Assembly: GCA_007375655.1 (NCBI GenBank)
Contig: VMES01000007.1
Coordinates: 1-9,502 of the forward strand
Source of the DNA: Parcubacteria group bacterium Greene0416_79
GTDB taxonomy: Bacteria > Patescibacteriota > Minisyncoccia > Phycocordibacterales > UBA10002
Reading direction: 5' to 3'
DNA: 9,502 nt
Part shown: piece after piece, positions 1 to 4,640 of the stretch
Layout: each line of letters begins with the position of its first letter
Numbering within the stretch: position 1 is the stretch's first letter
Made by a program: the position numbers and the translations under genes
Notes under the pieces: generated by a model
What the model saw: only the letters and a program-made list of their open reading frames with translations
Database searches by the model: none
What the model was told of the DNA's origin: nothing

Positions 1-70
1 CACCCCCGAATCAATGATTGAGGGTGCGGTGAAATCGGCGGGCGCGATCGTCGTTACGGGATACGCGTGA
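1..70 (+). CDS. 3' end of an unidentified protein (partial, C-terminal ~22 residues)
   Basis: The second reading frame is open from the left edge to a TGA at 68-70 and reads TPESMIEGAVKSAGAIVVTGYA. The residues look like ordinary coding sequence: alternating hydrophobic and Ala/Gly, GC-rich codons like those of recJ downstream. The gene starts outside the window and the fragment is too short for a family call. It converges on the minus-strand gene that ends at 84, leaving 13 bases between the two stops and no clear terminator hairpin. Coding status is inferred from composition and position only. Confidence 0.45.
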   Translation, partial: TPESMIEGAVKSAGAIVVTGYA

Positions 71-83
71 TCCTTGTCCTTGT

Positions 84-548
84 CTATTCCAACCTGAACG
101 GGGGCTGAATTTTTGGCTTGCGCCGACAGAAACCGTCCATCCAACCCCTTGCGTAGTCTATGTTCTGTACCGGTGGGTTTCTTACTTGCTCCAATGCGTG
201 GCCGAGCGTCTTAGGCGAAGCCAGTGTCCGAACGTACTTTTGGACAATCAGAGGCGGGCACGCATCTTCACTGAGCAATGCGCGAACCTCGCGAATATGT
301 TTTCCGCACAGAGCGACGCGCGGAGAGTGAGGATACCCGATGATGACGACGCCTATTTGGACGCCTCCAAAAAATCGCAGAAGAACAATGGGGCGAACTA
401 TTGCTCCTGCTCTCACGAAATAATCCTCGGAAGGGAAGAAGGTATCGGGCGATTCTTCTCCTTTTATGAATCTTAACAGCGCATCCGTTGCTTTTTTGAG
501 AAGCTGTGCGGTTTCATTTCCAGATGTTTCGGTTTTCAAACTTTTCAT
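84..548 (-). CDS. Hypothetical protein, 154 aa, family not recognised
   Basis: The protein starts MKSLKTETSGNETAQLLKKA, a polar helical N-terminus. A hydrophobic central stretch follows (roughly residues 45-75, containing FFGGVQIGVVIIGYP), then a charged C-terminal half ending KPKIQPPFRLE. I see no catalytic motif, signal peptide or clear membrane span. I chose the ATG at 546-548 because GAAAGG lies 9 bases upstream on the minus strand. A TTG at 606-608 would add 20 residues, but an AGGAGG sits inside that extension, so it is less likely. Codons look like real coding sequence, although the N-terminal half is more AT-rich than the rest of the window, which may mean different ancestry. It is divergent from recJ and convergent with the gene ending at 70. 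Function unknown. Confidence 0.6.
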   Translation of the reverse strand: MKSLKTETSGNETAQLLKKATDALLRFIKGEESPDTFFPSEDYFVRAGAIVRPIVLLRFFGGVQIGVVIIGYPHSPRVALCGKHIREVRALLSEDACPPLIVQKYVRTLASPKTLGHALEQVRNPPVQNIDYARGWMDGFCRRKPKIQPPFRLE

Positions 549-605
549 AACAATGAACCTTTCTTGTATCAGCATAGCATATACTGCGCATATAACATAC
601 CTCCT
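514..605 (-). promoter_or_regulatory. Strong Shine-Dalgarno (AGGAGG) with an overlapping 25-codon micro-ORF
   Basis: On the minus strand AGGAGG (605-600) is followed by exactly 8 bases and an ATG at 591-589. That ATG opens a 25-residue frame (starts MRSICYADTRK) that stops at TGA 516-514, about 30 bases inside the gene starting at 548 and in another frame. The spacing is ideal, so ribosomes could load here and feed the weaker downstream start by coupling or reinitiation. A chance Shine-Dalgarno, or a frameshift error in the assembly, are alternatives. Confidence 0.3.
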
Positions 606-616
606 CAATAGTGAAC

Positions 617-645
617 CATCTCAACCCGCCAGGTTGAGGCAGATG
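617..645. repeat. Imperfect inverted repeat in the divergent intergenic region
   Basis: CTCAACC (620-626) pairs with GGTTGAG (632-638) across a 5-base loop. Outside it CATC (617-620) can pair with GATG (642-645) if GGCA is bulged out. The element lies between the minus-strand Shine-Dalgarno at 600-605 and the recJ promoter, in a region with no long reading frame of its own. There is no T-tract, so a terminator is unlikely. It may be a regulator site or a copy of a dispersed intergenic palindrome. Only one copy is visible here. Confidence 0.4.
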
Positions 646-686
646 AGTATATGGAAAGAGCGAAAAATAAAAAAGCCGCTTGTAGA

Positions 687-695
687 TGCTATAAT
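687..695 (+). promoter_or_regulatory. Extended -10 promoter of recJ (TGCTATAAT), predicted leaderless start
   Basis: TGC followed by a perfect TATAAT (690-695) forms an extended -10 box. No TTGACA-like -35 is seen at the right distance; an A-rich run (663-674) lies upstream instead. Transcription would begin around 702-704, which is at the recJ ATG (704), and no Shine-Dalgarno fits in the 8 bases between. The message should therefore have almost no 5' leader. Confidence 0.6.
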
Positions 696-703
696 CACCC
701 TCT

Positions 704-2455
704 ATGCGCTCGTATGCGATCCGGGAGATTTCACCTCGCGCAGAAAACGCGCTCTTGGCGTATCCGCCGTTTTTGCGGGGATTGCTTGCCTCTCGCGGTA
801 TTGAAACGGAAGAAGAGGCAGAGCGGTTCCTGAAGCCCGACTATGACGCGCACACGCACGACCCTTTCCTCATGAAAGACATGGAGAAGGCGGTTGCGCG
901 GATTTTGCGTGCGATAAAGGATAACGAACGAATCGCTATCTGGAGCGACTACGACGCGGACGGCATCCCCGGCGCCGTGGTGCTCCATGATTTCTTCAAA
1001 AAGCTTGGCTATCTCAATTTTGAAAACTATATTCCCGATCGGCACGATGAAGGGTTTGGGCTCAACATGAGCGCCATTGAGACACTCGCTTCACGCGGAG
1101 CGAAACTTCTTATCACCGTTGACTGCGGGATTACCGATGGGGAGGCGGTGGCGAGGGCGAACGAATTGGGGATGGATACGATTATCACCGACCACCATTT
1201 ACCCCCACACTCATCCGCCTCGGATGGGCGTGGGGGGTTGCCTTTAGCCCACGCCATCCTGAATCCCAAGCAGTCCGACTGCCCGTACCCGGAAAAGATG
1301 CTCTGCGGAAGCGGTGTGGTGTTCAAACTTATTCAAGGTATTGTCTCCCGCCTTCACCCAGAATTGAAAACTCCAACAGCCACTTTTCCTGTCGGACAGG
1401 AAAAGTGGCTGTTGGATATGGTCGGCATCGCCACGCTCTCCGATATGGTCCCGCTTCTTGGTGAGAATCGCGTCTTTGCACGCTACGGCCTCACCGTGCT
1501 CCGCAAATCTCCCCGCAAGGGGCTCGGCGAGCTCCTCTCTCTGCTCCGCATCAATCGGAGGGAGCTCAACGAAGATGATGTGGGATTCTCCATCACACCC
1601 CGCATCAATGCCGCCTCGCGCATGGGGGTCCCCATGGACGCCTTCCGCCTCTTTGCGACCGACGACGATAGTGAGGCGGGGATACTCGCGAGGCATCTCA
1701 ACAAAATCAATGACGAGCGTAAGGGCAAGGTGGCTTCGCTCGTCAAAGAAGTACGTCGGATAGTGAAGGAGCGGCATGCGCATGATGCTCCGCGCGTCGT
1801 GGTCGCCGGAAACCCAAACTGGCGCCCCGCGCTTTTGGGATTGGTCGCCAACGCGCTTGCGGAGGATTACCGCAAGCCGGTCTTTGTCTGGGGACGGGAG
1901 GGAAGCGCGGAACTCAAGGGGTCGTGCCGCTCGGACGGAAGTACTGACCTCTCGCTTCTCATGCAGGAGGCGCGAGCCGTGTTCTCGGATTTCGGCGGAC
2001 ACAAGGAAGCGGGGGGATTCTCTATCGCGCTTGAGAAGGTGCATCTGCTTGAAAAAGAATTGGAGCGGGCGTATGAGAAGGTTCGGACGGCGCCTGCCGA
2101 GCCGGCACCGCATCATGCCGTTGACGCGCGGCTCTCGCTTGAAGAAGTAAACTGGGATGTATGGAGAGACATCGCCAAGCTCGCGCCGTTCGGAGTCGGG
2201 AATCCGAAGCCCCTGTTTCTTTTTGAAGGAGTGCCGGTCTGCTCTATTGAACTTTTTGGAAAAGAGCGGAAGCATCTCAAACTTATCTTTGAAAGACAAA
2301 ACGGCGAGAAGATTCCCGCCGTCAAGTTCTTCGCGTCTCCCGATGACTTCGGCGGCATCGCGCCGAGACAGACGGTGAGTATCCTCGCGCACTTGGAGCG
2401 TTCCGTCTTCCGCGACACCCCCGAACTCCGCCTGCGGATTGTTGATGTGGTGTAA
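704..2455 (+). CDS. recJ: Single-stranded-DNA-specific exonuclease RecJ, 583 aa
   Basis: RecJ degrades single-stranded DNA 5' to 3' in recombination, mismatch and base-excision repair in the cytoplasm, using two metal ions. The DHH phosphoesterase motifs are present in order: SDYDADG (81-87), PDRHDEGFG (111-119), TVDCG with D140, TDHH with D163-H165, and SDMVP (246-250). ITPRINAASR follows (297-306), then the DHHA1-type motif GGHKEAGGF (431-439) and a C-terminal OB-like region. The length fits full RecJ (about 570-580 aa). The ATG at 704 gives the usual N-terminus (LLASRGIETEEEAERFL) and follows the -10 box directly. Motif I reads SDYDADGIPG rather than the common GDYDVDG, a form I associate with Patescibacteria. 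Two palindromic DNA stretches (1202-1255 and 1372-1416) add residues in loops between motifs, but all the catalytic residues checked are retained. Confidence 0.96.
   Translation: MRSYAIREISPRAENALLAYPPFLRGLLASRGIETEEEAERFLKPDYDAHTHDPFLMKDMEKAVARILRAIKDNERIAIWSDYDADGIPGAVVLHDFFKKLGYLNFENYIPDRHDEGFGLNMSAIETLASRGAKLLITVDCGITDGEAVARANELGMDTIITDHHLPPHSSASDGRGGLPLAHAILNPKQSDCPYPEKMLCGSGVVFKLIQGIVSRLHPELKTPTATFPVGQEKWLLDMVGIATLSDMVPLLGENRVFARYGLTVLRKSPRKGLGELLSLLRINRRELNEDDVGFSITPRINAASRMGVPMDAFRLFATDDDSEAGILARHLNKINDERKGKVASLVKEVRRIVKERHAHDAPRVVVAGNPNWRPALLGLVANALAEDYRKPVFVWGREGSAELKGSCRSDGSTDLSLLMQEARAVFSDFGGHKEAGGFSIALEKVHLLEKELERAYEKVRTAPAEPAPHHAVDARLSLEEVNWDVWRDIAKLAPFGVGNPKPLFLFEGVPVCSIELFGKERKHLKLIFERQNGEKIPAVKFFASPDDFGGIAPRQTVSILAHLERSVFRDTPELRLRIVDVV
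1202..1255. repeat. Intragenic inverted repeats in recJ (nested palindromes)
   Basis: CCCCCACACTCATCCG (1202-1217) pairs with CGGATGGGCGTGGGGG (1221-1236) around a 3-base loop CCT; 14 of 16 positions are Watson-Crick, plus one G-T and one A-C. The right arm is also shared with a second hairpin, GGCGTGGG (1227-1234) against CCCACGCC (1248-1255), so two structures compete. The stretch encodes RecJ residues about 167-184, just after the DHH motif. There the protein reads PPHSSASDGRGGLPLAHA, longer than the usual short loop before the conserved NPK. This fits a palindromic DNA insertion tolerated in a surface loop. Confidence 0.7.
1372..1416. repeat. Perfect 45-bp palindrome inside recJ (22-bp arms, 1-base centre)
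   Basis: The left arm 1372-1393 (begins TCCAACAGCC, ends TTTTCCTGTC) is an exact reverse complement of the right arm 1395-1416 (begins GACAGGAAAA). Only G1394 lies between them. It encodes RecJ residues 223-238 (TPTATFPVGQEKWLLD), immediately before the conserved LLDMVGIATLSDMVP block, where most family members have a short linker. No T-run follows and it lies in mid-gene, so it is not a terminator. It behaves like a palindromic repeat inserted in frame. Confidence 0.9.
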
Positions 2456-2532
2456 TGAGGATAGGCATTTTGTCGCTATGTCGTTTTTGTTACGAGAATC
2501 AAACGGCGCGACTCCCACACCTACTGAATGTC

Positions 2533-2538
2533 TATAAT
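2533..2538 (+). promoter_or_regulatory. -10 box (TATAAT) upstream of rnhA
   Basis: A perfect TATAAT sits 15 bases before the rnhA ATG. A start about 7 bases later would leave a leader of roughly 8-9 bases without a Shine-Dalgarno. No good -35 is visible. The 98-base recJ-rnhA gap (2456-2553) shows nothing else I can name: no clear terminator hairpin after recJ, so read-through from recJ is also possible. Confidence 0.5.
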
Positions 2539-2553
2539 CTGATATCTTGAATC

Positions 2554-3282
2554 ATGTCTCCTGAATCCAACATCGTCATCTTAACCGACGGCTCATCGCG
2601 CGGGAATCCCGGACCGGGTGGCTTTGGCGCGATTGTCATCGCCGACGGAAGAGTGACGGAGCTTGGCGGGCGGGAAGTGCACACGACCAACAATCGCATG
2701 GAGCTTCGCGCCGCCATTGAGGCGCTCTCTTTTTTGTCAAAGGTCAAAGGTCAAAGGTCAATTGGTCTCTTTAGCGATTCCTCTTATCTCATTAACGGCA
2801 TCACACGCTGGATACGCGGCTGGCAGAAGAACGGCTGGAAGACGGCGGGGAAGAAAGAAGTGGAGAATCGGGATTTGTGGGAAAGGTTGATGATGGCGGC
2901 GGAAGGAAGAGAGATTGAATGGAAAAGAGTTGGTGGTCACTCCGGAGTTGCGGGCAACGAGCGGTGCGACGAGATCGCGGCTGCGTTTGCGGACGGCAAG
3001 AAGCCAAAACTATATTCTGGAGTTCTTGAGAATTACAGAATAAAGAAGATTTTTGATATGCATGGAACGGACTCGTCTGCCGCAGAGAAAAGTTCCTCGC
3101 CTAGACGCTCGCGCGCGAAGGCGTATTCGTATGTGAGTGCGGTTGACGGCGCGGTGACGGTACATAAAACGTGGGCAGAGTGCGAAGCGCGGGTCAAAGG
3201 CGCGCGCGGCGCAAAGTACCGGAAAGTGTTCTCTTCCGAAGAAGAACGCTTACTCGTCAGCGAGTGGTCAGAAACCAACTAA
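2554..3282 (+). CDS. rnhA: Ribonuclease HI with a C-terminal hybrid-binding (viroplasmin-like) domain, 242 aa
   Basis: The enzyme cuts the RNA strand of RNA-DNA hybrids and so clears R-loops and primers. Residues 1-150 are an RNase HI fold with the metal-binding acidic set and helper His: D12 in LTDGSSRGNPGPGG, E50 in TTNNRMELRAAIEAL, D75 in FSDSSYLING, H129 in VGGHSGVAGNE, and D139. A basic handle is present (WIRGWQKNGWKTAGKKE). A linker rich in Ser, Arg and Ala (about 155-189) leads to residues 190-238 (AYSYVSAVDGAV...TWAECEARVKGARGAKYRKV). This matches the small hybrid-binding domain that usually sits at the N-terminus of RNase H1. Its aromatic and KGARGAKYRKV core is intact, so it should bind hybrids, in reversed domain order. 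A 7-bp tandem repeat lies between E50 and D75. It shares the strand with recJ. Confidence 0.93.
   Translation: MSPESNIVILTDGSSRGNPGPGGFGAIVIADGRVTELGGREVHTTNNRMELRAAIEALSFLSKVKGQRSIGLFSDSSYLINGITRWIRGWQKNGWKTAGKKEVENRDLWERLMMAAEGREIEWKRVGGHSGVAGNERCDEIAAAFADGKKPKLYSGVLENYRIKKIFDMHGTDSSAAEKSSSPRRSRAKAYSYVSAVDGAVTVHKTWAECEARVKGARGAKYRKVFSSEEERLLVSEWSETN
2736..2760 (+). repeat. Heptanucleotide tandem repeat GTCAAAG x 3.6 inside rnhA
   Basis: Three exact copies of GTCAAAG (2736-2756) plus GTCA encode about residues 62-69 (SKVKGQRS) between the second and third catalytic acids of RNase HI. The unit is not a multiple of three, so gain or loss of one copy would shift the frame and remove D75, H129 and the hybrid-binding domain. 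Three copies (21 bp) keep the frame. Confidence 0.85.
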
Positions 3283-3310
3283 GGAAAAGCCGACCATTTC
3301 CCATATGTAT

Positions 3311-3334
3311 ATTTTCAAGCTATAGCTCGAAAAT
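3311..3334. terminator. Palindrome between convergent genes, possible bidirectional terminator
   Basis: ATTTTC A AGCTATAGCT C GAAAAT is a 24-bp palindrome with a single A-C mismatch. It lies in the 97-base gap between the rnhA stop (3282) and the stop of the minus-strand secreted-protein gene (3380). T and A runs are in the arms on both strands, so a shared terminator is the simplest reading. The stem is AT-rich and lacks a separate U-tract. An operator or dispersed repeat is also possible. Confidence 0.4.
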
Positions 3335-3379
3335 TTACACACAAATGCCGGAAGATCATTGGATGGAAACAGAGAACCG

Positions 3380-3727
3380 TCAGTAACTGGAGCCGTGCAA
3401 GATGATGAGAGGGCCGCCGCCGATCTTTATAGGGAACGGGGGGCAACACCCCCAGATAATGCAGGGAATGTAGCCGCTGAAGAGGCCGAGGAGTCCCTGG
3501 CCGGGATGGCGGGGCGGTCCCGCGATAAACGAGACGGTGCCAGAGGTATACATAAACGGCCCGGCAGTCGTCTTAAGCCAAACCGCCGGCGGCGTCTGGC
3601 AGATCGGCGTTACTACAGTGATATACCCTCCAAACGGGACCTGCGCATCTGCATAAAAAGGAACTGCCAGTATGAGAGCAAGAACGGCGAGGAGCGCGAG
3701 AGGCTTGAGCAGAGAGCGTGATTCCAT
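3380..3727 (-). CDS. Small secreted Cys/Pro-containing protein, 115 aa
   Basis: A classical signal peptide is clear: MESRSLLKPLALLAVLALIL with likely cleavage after ADA (about residue 28). The short mature protein starts QVPFGGYITVV and has Cys at 43, 89, 94 and 95, a WGCCPPFPI block and a C-terminal GGGPLIILHGSS. The mature part is rich in Gly, Pro and aromatic residues, with no catalytic motif. I recall similar small exported proteins (VPFGG near the start, a PPFP block near the end) in Parcubacteria genomes but know no function. The ATG at 3725-3727 is chosen because it opens the signal peptide and lies 7 bases after a minus-strand TATACT; an upstream start would add 20 residues without improving it. 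It is transcribed away from the envelope locus starting at 3772. The four Cys suggest disulfides outside the cell. Confidence 0.8.
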   Translation of the reverse strand: MESRSLLKPLALLAVLALILAVPFYADAQVPFGGYITVVTPICQTPPAVWLKTTAGPFMYTSGTVSFIAGPPRHPGQGLLGLFSGYIPCIIWGCCPPFPIKIGGGPLIILHGSSY

Positions 3728-3734
3728 ACATGTT

Positions 3735-3740
3735 AGTATA
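3735..3740 (-). promoter_or_regulatory. -10 box (TATACT) for the small secreted protein
   Basis: On the minus strand TATACT is followed by 7 bases and the ATG at 3727, with no room for a Shine-Dalgarno. A leaderless message is expected. No matching -35 is seen. It lies back to back with the plus-strand box at 3760-3765 in a 44-base divergent gap, so the two polymerase footprints would overlap. Confidence 0.5.
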
Positions 3741-3759
3741 TCACAGAAGGCAACGAGTA

Positions 3760-3765
3760 TATAAT
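3760..3765 (+). promoter_or_regulatory. -10 box (TATAAT) for the envelope locus, predicted leaderless start
   Basis: A perfect TATAAT ends 6 bases before the ATG at 3772. The expected transcription start falls on the start codon. No Shine-Dalgarno or convincing -35 is present. This is probably the first promoter of the run of envelope genes that follows. Confidence 0.55.
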
Positions 3766-3771
3766 AGAGCG

Positions 3772-4620
3772 ATGAATCGCTTTTCAAGAAAGACGCTTCT
3801 CATCTTCGGCATCATCATGGCCACGCTCGCGGCGTGGTTCCTCTGGCGGTTCTTCACACAAGTACCGGGAGGAGAAGAGACAGTGCCCCCGTCGTTCCCC
3901 ATTGCAAAGACAGAGACGCAAAGACCGCCGGCACAGGAAGTGCCGGACGTTGCGGAACCGAGAGAGAGGACCGACCCTGAGCGCCCTGACACGGACGGAG
4001 ACGGAGTCCCTGACCGCGAGGAGTTGAACCGATTGAGAAGAGCGCAAGAAGAGCCGATTGAGCTTGAGCGGCCCGCCTCTCCCGCATCAAAGATACTCTC
4101 ATCTCCAACACTCCCGAGCCAGCAGGGAGCGGCAGAGCCGCCTGCCGCGCCTCATGAGCCGGCGCCCGCGCTGCCCCGCCCGTCGCCGCCTCAATTCCCC
4201 AGACCGGAAACCATTGCCCTACGCGCCTATGCAGCTACTGCCGGGACTGTCATAGAGACATACGCGAGCCGCTGGAAGACAGAGGTGGACGCCTTTGAAG
4301 CATTCGCTACAACGAGTGCCTCGGCTTCCGCAAAGGCGGCGCTTGAAAGAACCGCGGATGACTACCGCGCCCGCGCCGCGGCTCTCTCGCAGATCGCGGC
4401 GCCGGAGAAGGTGCACACACTTCATCAAGCGCTCGTGTCGCGCTACCGCGCGCAGGCGGACGCGATTGAGATGATCGCGAGCCGCGGCGCGTTTGAACAT
4501 ACCTCAAAAGAGGACTGGAACGTCTACGGCGCGGCGGTCGTTGCCGCAGGGAGAGCATATGTTTCGCTCGCGCAGTTTCTTTCGGAAGAGAACGCGGCAT
4601 TCCTCAGAGCGTCATTTTAG
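3772..4620 (+). CDS. Membrane-anchored protein with a thrombospondin type 3-like calcium motif, 282 aa (copy 1)
   Basis: The N-terminus MNRFSRKTLL is followed by one hydrophobic segment (about 10-28) typical of a signal anchor, placing the rest outside the membrane. DTDGDGVPDREE (73-84) matches the DxDGDGxxDxxE calcium loop of thrombospondin type 3/EF-like repeats. A long Pro/Ala/Glu-rich tether (about 38-147) leads to a helical domain (148-282) with ALRAY at 149-153 and APEK..H at 210-218. The ATG at 3772 is chosen over an in-frame ATG at 3718 because it opens the anchor and follows TATAAT. The neighbour at 4641 is a paralog. It may act as a spacer or periplasm-side scaffold of the secretion-like locus; no enzymatic motif is seen. 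Confidence 0.8.
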   Translation: MNRFSRKTLLIFGIIMATLAAWFLWRFFTQVPGGEETVPPSFPIAKTETQRPPAQEVPDVAEPRERTDPERPDTDGDGVPDREELNRLRRAQEEPIELERPASPASKILSSPTLPSQQGAAEPPAAPHEPAPALPRPSPPQFPRPETIALRAYAATAGTVIETYASRWKTEVDAFEAFATTSASASAKAALERTADDYRARAAALSQIAAPEKVHTLHQALVSRYRAQADAIEMIASRGAFEHTSKEDWNVYGAAVVAAGRAYVSLAQFLSEENAAFLRASF

Positions 4621-4640
4621 AACTTATTCCACAATCTACT

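Noticed and set aside
1..27. Possible hairpin CACCC...GGGTG at the left edge
   Set aside because: Only two 5-bp stems separated by an unpaired internal loop, within probable coding sequence; not above chance.
71..83. Short direct repeat TCCTTG x 2 between convergent stops
   Set aside because: Two copies of six bases are not significant and there is no hairpin or other structure.
186..476. Plus-strand open frame (96 codons) opposite the 84-548 gene
   Set aside because: Its residues look like a shadow: rich in Arg, Asp and Ser with no hydrophobic pattern. The minus-strand frame has a better start signal and composition.
549..608. 20-residue extension of the 84-548 gene from a TTG
   Set aside because: The TTG overlaps the AGGAGG itself, so the motif cannot serve it. 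GAAAGG correctly precedes the ATG at 548.
1372..1416. The recJ palindrome as a transcription terminator
   Set aside because: It lies mid-gene, is followed by no T-run, and the downstream RecJ motifs continue in the same frame.
1244..2518. Long minus-strand open frame (424 codons) opposite recJ
   Set aside because: It is antisense to a strongly supported RecJ and shows no recognisable domain or plausible start signal. Long antisense frames are common in GC-rich genes.
3359..3721. Plus-strand open frame (120 codons) opposite the small secreted protein
   Set aside because: The minus strand has a convincing signal peptide and promoter; the plus frame is Arg-rich without structure.
3718..3771. 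18-residue extension of the first calcium-motif protein
   Set aside because: It would overlap the promoter and the start of the divergent gene. The ATG at 3772 begins the signal anchor directly.
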